Source: Acidobacterium sp.
Lineage (GTDB): Bacteria > Acidobacteriota > Terriglobia > Terriglobales > Acidobacteriaceae
Length of the DNA stretch: 64,000 bases
Direction of reading: 5' to 3'
Assembly (NCBI GenBank): GCA_003166955.1
Contig: PMUI01000037.1
Coordinates: 1-64,000 of the forward strand
Shown: positions 7,891-16,424 of the stretch, piece after piece
Position numbering within the stretch: position 1 is the first letter of the stretch
How the letters are laid out: each line of letters opens with the position of its first letter
Notes under the pieces: generated by a model
Told to the model about the DNA's origin: nothing
Seen by the model: the letters and a program-made list of their open reading frames with translations, nothing else
Databases searched by the model: none
Position numbers and translations under genes: made by a program

Positions 7891-8496
7891 CTATGTATTA
7901 GTCTTGCCCGACTTGTTATTGAGGAAGTCCGTGATCGAAGTCACGATGGCATGAATACCATCTGCGCCGCCCGCCAGCAGAGCTGCCGAAAGCACCACGT
8001 CGACAGTAAGGAAGAACAGCCGCTGAGCTGCCCCGTTGACTCTCAGGGCGTCAAATTTAGTGGAATCGAGGAACGGACCGATGGCGCGGATACCGGCCAT
8101 CGCCACCATAAACGAAAGAAGGACCGACACAAGAAAGGCGAGTTTCTGCGTTTCGCCCCGATAGGCATTCAGTGCATCGGTTGCGTTCTTCAAATCCAGC
8201 GCATTCTGCGCGGCCGTTGCAGGGTCGGCGGTGCGTGCCTGAATCGCCGTGATCGTATTTTGCAGCTGGGTTGCGCCGGTATCTCTCCACGGGCTAATGA
8301 TGATCTCGATCGCGCGCTCGATGACCGCAGCGCAAAACGCAAGCGGAGCCAGCAGGCTCGCCACATCCGTGACCTTTACACCCATGACCAGTGGGTCCCA
8401 GTTCAGGCGGGCGCGGAAGATCGCCACGCAGACCAGGCAGAGAACCACGGTCGCCAGCAGCGCCCAGTTCTTCGCAACCTTGTCAGTCCATGCCAT
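7891..8496 (-). CDS. small polytopic membrane protein, possible holin-like partner of the GH19 lysin
   Basis: A 201-residue protein with about four hydrophobic segments: residues 11-27, 42-62, 118-140 and 158-182. A soluble Ala/Thr/Asn-rich stretch between the second and third (around NTITAIQARTADPATAAQNA) looks like a helical hairpin. The C-terminus is hydrophilic and lysine-containing (NNKSGKTNT). I do not recognise the family by name. Its place 29 nt upstream of a GH19 lysin gene on the same strand suggests a holin-like or export role, but that is inference from context only. An unrelated envelope role is equally possible. Confidence 0.6.
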   Translation of the reverse strand: MAWTDKVAKNWALLATVVLCLVCVAIFRARLNWDPLVMGVKVTDVASLLAPLAFCAAVIERAIEIIISPWRDTGATQLQNTITAIQARTADPATAAQNALDLKNATDALNAYRGETQKLAFLVSVLLSFMVAMAGIRAIGPFLDSTKFDALRVNGAAQRLFFLTVDVVLSAALLAGGADGIHAIVTSITDFLNNKSGKTNT

Positions 8497-8724
8497 AGAC
8501 CTCTCCGTGCTCCTCGATCGCAGCTTTCGGTGACCGTGAACTCTTTCCTGGGGAGATGCTTAGGGAATTTTCGGCTCGCTGCTGGTGGATCAGCGAATCT
8601 TAGTCCGGGAGCAAAGGATACGCAAGAGAAAAGACAAGAGCGGCAACCCTGCTAAATAAGTCCTAAGTCAGAACCTAACGCGAGAGACATCATCCGCGCA
8701 GCATGCGTAAGACGCCGCGCGCGA

Positions 8725-9510
8725 CTACCAACCCATCTGCCCCATCCGCTCCACGATCAGCCCACTATAGCGATTCATGCGCTCCGGCCTCCGTTTCAGG
8801 GGAGCCGGTAAAATCGCCGCCAGCCGTGCCGCCTCTTCCCGGTCAACCTTCCGCGCCGAGGTTCCGTCCCAGGCACGACACGCCGACTCCGCCCCATAAA
8901 TACCAGGGCCCCATTCCACCACGTTGAGATAAAGCTCCAGAATGCGCTGCTTGCCGAGCACCAGTTCGGCCACCGGCACCAGCGTGAACTCAGCCCCCTT
9001 GCGCAGAAAAGATCTCCCCGTCCCAAAAAACAGGTTCTTTACCAGTTGCTGGGTCAGCGTCGAACCTCCGCGCATGCGGCGGCCCCCTTCCATATCGTCT
9101 TCGGCCGCAATCTGGATCGCGTGCCAGTCGAACCCATGGTGCTGGTAGAAGCGAGCGTCCTCCGCCGCGATGACAGCATGCTGCAGATTAGTCGAGATCT
9201 GGCTCAGCGGAACAAACTTGTAGCGCTCGTGGTACGGCCGGTTGTGAATCCAGGCCTGCAGCCGGCGCTCGATATGCACCGCGGTGGTCGGTGGATCGAT
9301 CCACCGCGCGCCCACAAGACTCAGCGCGGCCAGCAACCAAAGCGCCACCACCAGGACGCCAATCCACTGCACCACAGCTCGAAACCCAAAAGGCCAAAAC
9401 CCAAAACGCCGCAGAAAACCCCTCCGAACCGAAGTCTCGACAATCTCCGGAGCCACCGGAGTCGCCGCAGCCTTGGAAATTTCAAGCGGTATGTCTTGCC
9501 CTTCCGTCAC
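8725..9510 (-). CDS. mtgA: monofunctional peptidoglycan glycosyltransferase
   Basis: GT51 enzyme that polymerises lipid II into glycan strands at the outer face of the inner membrane. A cytoplasmic N-terminus of about 45 residues precedes one membrane anchor (WIGVLVVALWLLAALSLVGA). The five GT51 motifs then follow: AAEDARFYQHHGFDW with the catalytic Glu, GGSTLTQQLVKNLF, RKGAEFTL, KQRILELYLNVVEWG, and ARLAAILPAPLK. There is no transpeptidase domain, so it is MtgA rather than a class A PBP. The length of 261 residues is normal. It stands alone between the lysin pair and a divergent phosphoesterase. Confidence 0.95.
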   Translation of the reverse strand: MTEGQDIPLEISKAAATPVAPEIVETSVRRGFLRRFGFWPFGFRAVVQWIGVLVVALWLLAALSLVGARWIDPPTTAVHIERRLQAWIHNRPYHERYKFVPLSQISTNLQHAVIAAEDARFYQHHGFDWHAIQIAAEDDMEGGRRMRGGSTLTQQLVKNLFFGTGRSFLRKGAEFTLVPVAELVLGKQRILELYLNVVEWGPGIYGAESACRAWDGTSARKVDREEAARLAAILPAPLKRRPERMNRYSGLIVERMGQMGW

Positions 9511-9686
9511 ACTTCAGAATAACGGCCCGGCCGGGGTCGTCGCTGACGGCTGGCCCCGATGCCAGTCCCGAGCCCTGCTCCAACCATGTTGAAAGCCCAC
9601 CCGTGCTATCCTTGGTCGCCTTTGATAGCCATCATCCGATGGCCCCACAACCAATTCACACCAACTTATAAGGACGGGTATCCACG

Positions 9687-11186
9687 ATGCCACCAGTTAC
9701 AACCGAACCCCTCGGAGCTATCGAGCACGTCGTTGTACTCATGCTCGAAAACCGCTCCTTCGATAACGTGCTCGGCTGGCTCTACGACCCGAACAACAAG
9801 CCACCCTTCCAAACGGTCCCGCGCAACCAGACCTTCAACGGTGTCTCCGGCAAGGCTCTGTCGAATCCCGCACTCAGCGGAGAGATGATTCCCGTCGGCT
9901 CAACCCCGGACACGACCAATCCTTATCCCGACCCCGGCGAGGTTTACGAGGATATCTACGGACAGTTGTACAACGTGTATCCGCTGCCTGCAGAAATTCC
10001 TTCTGACCCGCCGCAGCCGCCGCTGATGCAGGGCTTCGTCATCAATTACACGTACCAGAAGGACGTGACCGACGCGACTCATATCATGAATGGATTTCGC
10101 CCGCCCGCTCTGCCGACCGTATCGCAGCTCGCGAACAGCTTTGTGGTGTGCGATAACTGGTTCGCCTCTGTCCCCTCTCAGACCCTCACCAACCGCTCCT
10201 TCATGCACGCGGGCACGGCCTCCGGATACGTCAACAACGACCTGCATGACCTGCCTCTGTTTATCAACGACACCCCAACCATCTTCAACCTGATGGAGGC
10301 GCAGAAAGTAAGTTGGCGCATTTACTATGGCAGCTACTGGTTTCTGTCCATGGCCTTTCTCAACCAGAAGCAACTCGAGCGTTATGTCTTTGATTTCGGA
10401 CCGAAGCGCTTTTTTCCCTTCCAGCAATTTCTCGACGACGCGAAAAATGGAACCCTGCCCACCTATACCTTCATCGAGCCCAACTTCATGGACAGCGTCG
10501 TGTTCGGCCGCGAAAACGATATGCACCCTGACGCAGCGGTTCTCGACTGGGACCACAAACCTTCTGACGCCATCTTCGGCGATGAGCTGGTCCGCAAAAT
10601 CTACCAGGCGCTCAAGGCCAGCCCTCTGTGGACCAAGACCCTGCTCGTCATCACCTTCGACGAGCACGGCGGCACCTACGACCACGTGCCGCCAGGACAG
10701 GCCACGCCGCCCGACGACCGCATCATTAAGAAAGGTCAGCCAGGCGACAGCGGCTTCAAATTCAACCGCTACGGCGTGCGCGTCCCCGCGATCATGATCT
10801 CCCCGCTCCTCGTCGGCGGCACCGTCGACCACACTCTCTACGACCACACCTCGGTCCTTCACACCGTGATGCAGCAGTTCGGCGTCACAGGCGACCTCGG
10901 TCAGCGCGTGGCCAACGCCAACCTCATCCAGCCCCAGTTTGCTGGTGCCCCGCGCACCGATGTCCCGGACTTTCCAACACCGGTCGCGCCGGATGACACG
11001 CCCGCCGTCAATGCGCCGCCCACCGCAATCCAGTCGACCCTCATCCAGGCCGCGGCTTTGCGCCTCAGCGAACTAGGCCGGGGAGCGACCGCAGACCCAG
11101 CCAAACTCGCAATGCGCCTGACCGCCGAAGCGGAACTCCAGCGCCTCGCCAGGTCAGTCGACCTCGAAGACCCGCAGCCCAGCTAA
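9687..11186 (+). CDS. phosphoesterase family protein (phospholipase C / acid phosphatase type)
   Basis: Member of the PF04185 phosphoesterase family, which includes bacterial phospholipases C and AcpA acid phosphatases. Visible motifs are the N-terminal metal/nucleophile region IEHVVVLMLENRSFDNVLGW, the middle FIEPNFMDSV and NDMHPD, and the metal-binding LLVITFDEHGGTYDHVPPG. The C-terminus (about 100 residues, Ala/Pro-rich) is variable. No signal or Tat motif is seen at the start at 9687, so export is uncertain. A strong intrinsic terminator follows at 11212-11245. The substrate is not determined by sequence. Confidence 0.85.
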   Translation: MPPVTTEPLGAIEHVVVLMLENRSFDNVLGWLYDPNNKPPFQTVPRNQTFNGVSGKALSNPALSGEMIPVGSTPDTTNPYPDPGEVYEDIYGQLYNVYPLPAEIPSDPPQPPLMQGFVINYTYQKDVTDATHIMNGFRPPALPTVSQLANSFVVCDNWFASVPSQTLTNRSFMHAGTASGYVNNDLHDLPLFINDTPTIFNLMEAQKVSWRIYYGSYWFLSMAFLNQKQLERYVFDFGPKRFFPFQQFLDDAKNGTLPTYTFIEPNFMDSVVFGRENDMHPDAAVLDWDHKPSDAIFGDELVRKIYQALKASPLWTKTLLVITFDEHGGTYDHVPPGQATPPDDRIIKKGQPGDSGFKFNRYGVRVPAIMISPLLVGGTVDHTLYDHTSVLHTVMQQFGVTGDLGQRVANANLIQPQFAGAPRTDVPDFPTPVAPDDTPAVNAPPTAIQSTLIQAAALRLSELGRGATADPAKLAMRLTAEAELQRLARSVDLEDPQPS

Positions 11187-11211
11187 TCCCGGGCACCACC
11201 AGCGCGAGAAA

Positions 11212-11245
11212 AGGAAAAGGCAGCCTGAAACGGCTGCCTTTTCCT
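11212..11245 (+). terminator. Rho-independent terminator after the phosphoesterase gene
   Basis: A perfect 14-bp inverted repeat, AGGAAAAGGCAGCC against its complement, encloses a 6-nt loop (TGAAAC). The rising arm is A-rich and the falling arm carries TTTT. It isolates the phosphoesterase from the GntR operon, whose promoter begins 11 nt later. Confidence 0.85.
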
Positions 11246-11255
11246 CCTAAAGCCC

Positions 11256-11283
11256 TTGACACTATCCAACATCTGTGTATACT
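11256..11283 (+). promoter_or_regulatory. consensus promoter of the GntR-ABC operon
   Basis: TTGACA (11256-11261) and TATACT (11278-11283) are 16 nt apart. The predicted start of transcription is near 11290, only about six bases before the ATG at 11296, so the mRNA would be leaderless or nearly so. Confidence 0.8.
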
Positions 11284-11290
11284 CAGTATA
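11278..11290. promoter_or_regulatory. palindromic operator overlapping the -10 box
   Basis: TATACTCAGTATA is a perfect 13-bp palindrome around a central C. It covers the -10 element and the expected start point. Position and symmetry fit autorepression by the GntR/YtrA-type protein encoded immediately downstream. Confidence 0.75.
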
Positions 11291-11295
11291 TCCAG

Positions 11296-11703
11296 ATGGA
11301 CACCTCCATCGTCATCTCCCAATCCGACGGCCGCCCCATGTACCTCCAGATCATGGAGCAGATCAAGCAAAAGGTCGCCGTCGGCGAATGGCCCCCAGGC
11401 GAGGAAATCCCCTCCATCCGCGCCCTCGCCGTCGCCCTCCGCGTCAGCGTCATCACGGTCAAGCGCGCCTACCTCGAGCTCGAGCGCGAGGGCGTCATCA
11501 TCACCCAGCACGGCAAAGGTTCCCTAGTCGCCCCCGACCCCGGCCTCGCCCCACGCCTCTACGACCGCGAGCTCGAAGACCACCTCGAGCACGCCGCCCG
11601 CATCGGCAACCTCCTCGGCCTCACCCCCGACGACCTCGCCGACCGCCTCCGCGACACATCCGCACGCCTCACCGCCGAAACCCTCGCCAAGGAGCCCGTA
11701 TGA
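11296..11703 (+). CDS. GntR-family transcriptional regulator, YtrA type
   Basis: A 135-residue regulator with an N-terminal winged helix (PMYLQIMEQIKQKVAVGEW, then IPSIRALAVALRVS and TVKRAYLELEREGVI) and a short C-terminal helical dimerisation tail of about 50 residues. This length is typical of the YtrA subfamily, which represses its own ABC transporter operon. I choose ATG at 11296 because the upstream GTG at 11275 lies inside the promoter. The stop overlaps the start of the ATPase gene (ATGA). A palindrome over the -10 box is the likely binding site. Confidence 0.92.
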   Translation: MDTSIVISQSDGRPMYLQIMEQIKQKVAVGEWPPGEEIPSIRALAVALRVSVITVKRAYLELEREGVIITQHGKGSLVAPDPGLAPRLYDRELEDHLEHAARIGNLLGLTPDDLADRLRDTSARLTAETLAKEPV

Positions 11704-12626
11704 CCCACCTCTCCGTGCACTTCACGGGAGTCAGCAAGCGCTACCCCCACTTCTCCCTCGACGACATCGACCTCGCCCTCCCCACCGGCAGCATCATGGG
11801 CTTCGTCGGAGCTAACGGCGCCGGCAAATCCACTACCATCCGCATCCTCATGGGCCTCGTCCATCAGGACAGCGGCTCCGTCGAGGTCCTCGGCCACGCC
11901 ATGCCCGCCGACCAGGCCGCCGCCAAGCGCGACATCGGCTTCGTCTCCGAAGACATGCGTCTCTACGAAGCGGCCACCCTCGCCTGGCACATGAAGTTCA
12001 TCCAGTCCATCTTTCCGCGATGGGATCAGCGCTACGCCGACAACCTGCTCCGCCGCTTCGACCTCAAGCCGCAGCAGAAGATCAAGGGCCTCTCCCACGG
12101 CCAGCGCGTCAAGGCCGCCCTGCTCCTCGCGCTCGCCCGCCGCCCCCGCCTCCTCGTCCTCGACGAGCCCACCACCGGCCTCGACCCCGTCGCCCGCCGC
12201 GAAGTCCTCGCCGAGCTCATGGCCGTCCTCATCGATGAGCAGCGCACCATCTTCTTCTCATCGCAAAACACCCTCGACGTCGAACAGATCTCCGACCAGA
12301 TCGCCTTCATCGACCGCGGCCGCATCATCGACTCCGCCAACAAAGAAATCTTCCTCGACCGCTGGCGTCGCATCCGCCTCATGCTCCCGCCCGACACCAC
12401 TCTCCCCCGTCTTCCCGGCGTCGTCGAAGTCGGAGGCAGCAGCCGTCTCCCCGTCCTCACCATCAACCAGTTCGATCCCGCCATGGTCGCCGCCTGTCAG
12501 GACGCAGGCGCCGCCGTCCAGTCCGTCGACGCCATGACCCTCGAAGAAATTTTTGTCGCCAACGTGCAGAGCCGCAGAGACCACCCCGTCGCCGTCAGCG
12601 AAACCACAGAAAGCGTGACCGCATGA
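11700..12626 (+). CDS. ABC transporter ATP-binding protein
   Basis: A 308-residue cytoplasmic ATPase subunit. The Walker A motif is GANGAGKST, the signature is the variant LSHGQRVKA, and Walker B is LLVLDEPTTGLDP, with the switch His replaced by a Ser-Gln (FFSSQ) region. The C-terminal extension of about 90 residues resembles the accessory domain of YtrB/CcmA-type exporters. The start is set by the ATGA overlap with the GntR gene at 11700. It overlaps the permease gene by 4 nt (ATGA at 12623). Together they form a translationally coupled regulator-ATPase-permease operon. Homologous YtrA-controlled systems respond to cell-envelope antibiotics; that role here is inferred. Confidence 0.92.
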   Translation: MTHLSVHFTGVSKRYPHFSLDDIDLALPTGSIMGFVGANGAGKSTTIRILMGLVHQDSGSVEVLGHAMPADQAAAKRDIGFVSEDMRLYEAATLAWHMKFIQSIFPRWDQRYADNLLRRFDLKPQQKIKGLSHGQRVKAALLLALARRPRLLVLDEPTTGLDPVARREVLAELMAVLIDEQRTIFFSSQNTLDVEQISDQIAFIDRGRIIDSANKEIFLDRWRRIRLMLPPDTTLPRLPGVVEVGGSSRLPVLTINQFDPAMVAACQDAGAAVQSVDAMTLEEIFVANVQSRRDHPVAVSETTESVTA

Positions 12627-13300
12627 ACACCTTCCTCGTCCGCCGCCTTATCTATAAGGACTGGTATCTCAGCCAGGGCCTTTTCCTCGCCGCCCTTGTC
12701 CTCGGAACGCTCACCCTGGTCGGCATCGCAGCCGCTAAAGGAACGCAGCTCGCGGTCATCCTCGGCGTCATCATCCTCGCCACCATCCTCATCGGCATGG
12801 GTGCGGTCCTCATGTCCTCCGTGGTCGTTGAGAGAAGACAGCAGACCCTGCCCTTTGTGATGTCCCTGCCCATCTCTTACCTCGAATACACCACCTCGAA
12901 GCTCATCGGCTGTCTGCTCATCTTCCTCGTCCTCTGGGCCGCCTTGCTCCTCGGCATGATCGCCACCATCCTCGCCACGCCCTGGTTCCCGCACGGCCTC
13001 ATTCCCTTCACCGTCATCATGATGGTCGAAATGCTCGTCACCACCTGCTTCCTCGCCGCCGTCTCCGTCACCACCGAATCCCAGGGCTGGACCATCGCCA
13101 TATCCCAGCTCGGCGGACTCGGCCTCAACGCCGTCGGCTTCTCCATCGTCCGCCTCCACGGCATCAAGGACACCATCGTCTCCCCCCACCCCCACTGGAC
13201 CCCCACTGCCCTGGCCATCCTCGCCATCGAACTCGCCACCATCGCAATCTCCATAGCGGTGGCCTTCTACATCCAAAGCCGCAAACGCGACTTCGTCTGA
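12623..13300 (+). CDS. ABC-2-type transporter permease
   Basis: A 225-residue integral membrane protein with six hydrophobic segments: about residues 15-36, 41-62, 90-112, 120-142, 150-170 and 190-212. A charged loop RRQQTLPFVMSLPIS after the second segment is typical of ABC-2 permeases acting with CcmA-like ATPases. It overlaps the ATPase gene by 4 nt and is the last gene of the operon. The transported substrate is not evident. A long inverted repeat at 13340-13371 may end its transcript. Confidence 0.85.
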   Translation: MNTFLVRRLIYKDWYLSQGLFLAALVLGTLTLVGIAAAKGTQLAVILGVIILATILIGMGAVLMSSVVVERRQQTLPFVMSLPISYLEYTTSKLIGCLLIFLVLWAALLLGMIATILATPWFPHGLIPFTVIMMVEMLVTTCFLAAVSVTTESQGWTIAISQLGGLGLNAVGFSIVRLHGIKDTIVSPHPHWTPTALAILAIELATIAISIAVAFYIQSRKRDFV

Positions 13301-13339
13301 TCTCAACCGGGCGTCAGATTTAGAATCCGGAACGGACCG

Positions 13340-13371
13340 CGTACCTGCGACACAGATGCGCCGCAGGTACG
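13340..13371. terminator. stem-loop between convergent genes
   Basis: A perfect 10-bp inverted repeat (CGTACCTGCG and its complement) with a 12-nt loop lies between the permease and the convergent secreted-protein gene. It lacks a run of T, so it could serve as a bidirectional stop or mRNA-end structure, not as a classic intrinsic terminator. Confidence 0.45.
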
Positions 13372-13421
13372 ATGAGGCCACAACCCCACGCCGCCAGATT
13401 GGCCGCCGCTCCGCCCTGGGA

Positions 13422-14015
13422 CTATTTCGTGTCTCGCACAACGCCATGGATCGCCTGCGTCCCGAAATGCGAAGTCGCAGGCCCCGCGAACACCAGCGAG
13501 ACATTTGATAAGGGGACCGAATACGGCACCGCATCCCCTCCCGTGACGCAGACCTGCAGCGTCGACGATGGCGGATCCGTCTCGAAGGGTGCGATGCTTC
13601 CATTGCCCGTCAGCAGGCTCACCGTACCTTTGATCTGAAAACCCCACTTCGTCGCTGGACTGTACCCGGGGCACCCGGTCATATCCCAGGTCACCGTCGC
13701 GTTCTTTAGTCCAATGTTGTGGGTGTGAGCATTCTGACCCGCCTGGGTCGGATCGACAGCACCCGCCGCTGTGGTCCCATAGCCGGACATCGTCATCACC
13801 GCTGAGAAGTCGGCCGTGCCCCGTTCCGGGCGCAGATCCAGGGACCACTGGCCGTGCATTTCCCACGGACCGCCTTTGACGGTTCCCGGTGAGTAGTCGT
13901 TGATCAGCCCGCTGAAATGCACAGGCCCTCTTTCCTGGGCCACAACAACACTGGCCGAAGCCAGCGTGACCACCACGAGCGCGCGTACCGCCCAATGCAG
14001 ATTCTTGCTTTTCAT
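13422..14015 (-). CDS. secreted protein of unknown function
   Basis: A 197-residue exported protein. The signal peptide is clear (KNLHWAVRALVVVTLASASVVVAQ), with cleavage expected near residue 30. ATG at 14015 is chosen because GGAGAA stands 5 nt upstream; an open frame extends further but encodes nothing signal-like. The mature part is beta-rich, with repeated Trp/Gly positions (GGPWEMHGQWSLDLRPERG, ATVTWDMTGCPG) and two Cys that could form a disulfide. I do not recognise the family. It is divergent from the HTH-TolB-TPR regulator gene, about 260 nt away. Confidence 0.75.
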   Translation of the reverse strand: MKSKNLHWAVRALVVVTLASASVVVAQERGPVHFSGLINDYSPGTVKGGPWEMHGQWSLDLRPERGTADFSAVMTMSGYGTTAAGAVDPTQAGQNAHTHNIGLKNATVTWDMTGCPGYSPATKWGFQIKGTVSLLTGNGSIAPFETDPPSSTLQVCVTGGDAVPYSVPLSNVSLVFAGPATSHFGTQAIHGVVRDTK

Positions 14016-14275
14016 GAAAATTCTCCAGTTCGGGATTGGCGCGAGACGCCGCAACCTTACAGACCGCCCAGCTTCCTGAGGATGGATCGAAGTGGCCTCG
14101 GCTGCGGCTTCGCGCCTGAACTGGCGACACCGTCGTGTACTCCCCATGTCCTGGTCAAACAGCAACTCGCGGAACAGTAACGTGCTGTCAAATACCGTCT
14201 TTTGCCGCTCCCATCGCCGGGGGTACAATCGGCTCACTTTCGGCGCCACAATCCGCATCGGCCCGGAGAGTCGCT

Positions 14276-15247
14276 ATGGCTGAGCCGTCGTTTGAAATCG
14301 CGTCCGTGGAAAAGCCGGCGAGGCGGCTCGATTCCTGGAAAGAAATCGCCGTCTATCTCAACCGCGATGTCACCACGGTCCAGCGTTGGGAGAAGCGCGA
14401 GGGAATGCCGGTTCATCGGCATGTCCACGAGAAGCGCGGCTCGGTCTACGCTCTCCCGGAAGAGCTGGATGCCTGGGTTGAAAGCCGGCGCCTGCGTGGC
14501 GATGAATCGGAAGAAAAGCCTGAGCCGGAAATGACGCCGTCTGCCCGGAGCGGTCAGTTCGCTCCGCCCGCCCGCAGCCCTCGCCTCTGGTTCGCTCTGG
14601 CCGCCGTCGTTTGCCTCTGCCTGACGGCAGCCGCCTGGCTCGCGTTTCGGCATCGCGCAGCGGATGCGTCTCAGCCTAAAATCCGGTCACTCGCCGTCCT
14701 GCCCCTGCGCAACCTGTCCGGAAATCCCTCGCAGGAATACCTGGCCGACGGCATCACCGAGGCTCTCATCGGGCGCCTCGCCAACATCCACAACCTGCGC
14801 GTCGTCTCGCACACGTCGGTCATGCGTTTTAACAATACGCAGCTCTCCATACCGGAGATCGCCAGAACCCTCGGCGTGGACGCCGTTGTTGAAGGCTCGG
14901 TCATCAAAGAAGGCGATCGCATCCGCGTCACCGCCCAGCTCATTCGCGGCGCAACCGACGAGCATTTCTGGTCCGAAACCTATGACCGCGAAATGCGCGA
15001 TGTGCTCACCCTGCAAAGCGAGCTCGCGCAGTCCATCGCCGAAAAAGTGGAAGTTTCTGTCGACGGGGAAGAACACCAGCGCCTCGCCGCCGCCCGTCCC
15101 GTTGCCCCTGAAGTCTACGAAAGCTATCTGAAAGGCAGGTTTGCCCTCGGCCAGGGAAACGGCAGAGCCGGGATTGAGGAAAGCATCGGCGATTTTCAGG
15201 AGGCCATCCGCAAGGACTCCACTTTGCGCCCGCTTACGTCGGCTTAG
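14276..15247 (+). CDS. HTH-TolB-TPR regulator, N-terminal part (frameshifted)
   Basis: N-terminal 323 residues of a membrane-bound regulator. Residues about 18-65 form an excisionase/MerR-like helix-turn-helix (SWKEIAVYLNRDVTTVQRWE). One membrane segment follows at about 107-125 (LWFALAAVVCLCLTAAAWLA), then a TolB-like/adenylate-cyclase-associated domain (SLAVLPLRNLSGNPSQEYLADG, VDAVVEGSVIKEGDRIRVTA). Start ATG 14276 has GGAGAG upstream. The frame breaks near 15220: the last codons read TLRPLTSA and stop. One frame over, the expected FAPAYVGLADAYGWLG continues into 15286-16056. A one-base change therefore splits a single gene of about 590 codons. Confidence 0.85.
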   Translation: MAEPSFEIASVEKPARRLDSWKEIAVYLNRDVTTVQRWEKREGMPVHRHVHEKRGSVYALPEELDAWVESRRLRGDESEEKPEPEMTPSARSGQFAPPARSPRLWFALAAVVCLCLTAAAWLAFRHRAADASQPKIRSLAVLPLRNLSGNPSQEYLADGITEALIGRLANIHNLRVVSHTSVMRFNNTQLSIPEIARTLGVDAVVEGSVIKEGDRIRVTAQLIRGATDEHFWSETYDREMRDVLTLQSELAQSIAEKVEVSVDGEEHQRLAAARPVAPEVYESYLKGRFALGQGNGRAGIEESIGDFQEAIRKDSTLRPLTSA

Positions 15248-15285
15248 CCGACGCCTATGGCTGGCTTGGCACGGTCTTCGGCGGA

Positions 15286-16056
15286 GTGCCTCCGTCCCAG
15301 ACGCGCCCTCTCGTTACCAGCTCCGCCCGAAAAGCGCTCGCCCTGGATCCTGGGATTGTCGAAGCACACGTCGCCCTCGCCAGTGTCCTCCAGAAGCAAT
15401 GGCAATGGGCCGAAGCGCAGACCGAATACAGGCGCGCCCTCGAATTGGACCCCAACGCCGCCAACGCTCACGCCGGTTTTGCGTTTTGGCTCCTGTGTCA
15501 GGGACGCACCAGCGAAGCCCTCACCTGGATCCAGGGTGCCCGCGCTCTGGATCCCACTGCCGTCTCCGGCGACGATGTGGCGATGTTCCTCTTCCATGCG
15601 CGCCGCTATGACGACGCCATCCGCGAACTCCGCAGCGAACTGGCGCTGCAGCCCGACGACGCGAAAACTCTCCTCAGCCTGGGCTTCGCCCTGATCGCCA
15701 ACAACCAGGCCGCGGATGCCGTTCCCGTCCTCGAACGTGCATCTTCCATCTCCCATGGCAGCCCTGCCGTCATTGGCGTGCTCGTCCGGGCCTACGCTCA
15801 CGCCGGCAGGCGTGCCGATGCGCTGCGGCTCCTCGCCCAACTCAAACAGCGCAGAAATGCGGGTTACGTACCGGCTGCGGCATTCGTGAATGCCTATTTA
15901 GGACTGGGCGACTACGAAGATGCCTTCACTTCCCTCGAACAGGCCTTCCGCGAGCAATCCAATATCCTCCAGTTCCTCAAAACCCATCCCTATTTCGACC
16001 CCATCCGCGGCGACCCCCGGTTCGCCGATTTGATTCGTCGGGTCGGCCTCGCTTAG
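15286..16056 (+). CDS. HTH-TolB-TPR regulator, C-terminal TPR part (frameshifted)
   Basis: C-terminal 256 residues of the same gene, in the frame that takes over near 15223. It consists of tandem tetratricopeptide-like helical repeats, for example ARKALALDPGIVEAHVALAS, YRRALELDPNAANAHAGFAF and LERASSISHGSPAVIGVL. It ends in the LKTHPYFDPIRGDPRFADLIRRVGL motif that commonly closes this acidobacterial protein architecture. The GTG at 15286 has no good ribosome-binding site, so independent translation is doubtful. The pair is either a pseudogene or a sequencing error. The intact form is expected to sit in the inner membrane with the TPRs outside the cytoplasm. Confidence 0.8.
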   Translation: MPPSQTRPLVTSSARKALALDPGIVEAHVALASVLQKQWQWAEAQTEYRRALELDPNAANAHAGFAFWLLCQGRTSEALTWIQGARALDPTAVSGDDVAMFLFHARRYDDAIRELRSELALQPDDAKTLLSLGFALIANNQAADAVPVLERASSISHGSPAVIGVLVRAYAHAGRRADALRLLAQLKQRRNAGYVPAAAFVNAYLGLGDYEDAFTSLEQAFREQSNILQFLKTHPYFDPIRGDPRFADLIRRVGLA

Positions 16057-16080
16057 CAGGCGATCCGCAGCAAAAGGACA

Positions 16081-16160
16081 GCCGCCACTTTGCCGCCGTT
16101 CTCTCCAGGAATGAAAATGGAGCACCGATGCGAACGGAATTGCGATTCAACGGCGCTCAG
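16081..16160 (+). repeat. diverged partial duplicate of the DUF1801 gene start
   Basis: The stretch matches 16378-16460 with small gaps. Shared words include GCCGCCACTTTG, the GGAATGAAAATGG-like leader, ATGCGAACGGAATTG against ATGAAAACGGAATTG, and GCGATTCAACGGC. It covers the upstream region and first codons of the DUF1801 gene but loses the reading frame at once, so it is a non-coding relic. Confidence 0.75.
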
Positions 16161-16424
16161 GGCAAAAAAAAGCAAACCAAACCCCACTGCAGGCACGGCC
16201 AGGTTCACCCCACAGCAAGTAGCTAAAGCCCTTCTTGCCTGAAAATCAACGCGATTCCTTGGCGCGCTTATCCCCAAAGTACTATCTCGTGCCATTCTGG
16301 GAAAAGGGCTGCCTCGATTTCGGTCCGTCACTTTTCCGCAACTTCTTGGCTCGTGCCGCAAGATCGGGTCCGCGCGAGCCGCCACTTTGCTCCCCCTCCT
16401 CCACGGAGGGAGAATGGGGCAACG

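Noticed and set aside
7223-8496. Prophage
   Set aside because: Only lysis-like genes are present. There is no integrase, terminase, portal, capsid or tail gene within the window.
8497-8724. Riboswitch upstream of the small membrane protein gene
   Set aside because: I compared it with the c-di-GMP-I pattern and found no conserved core. No other class was recognised.
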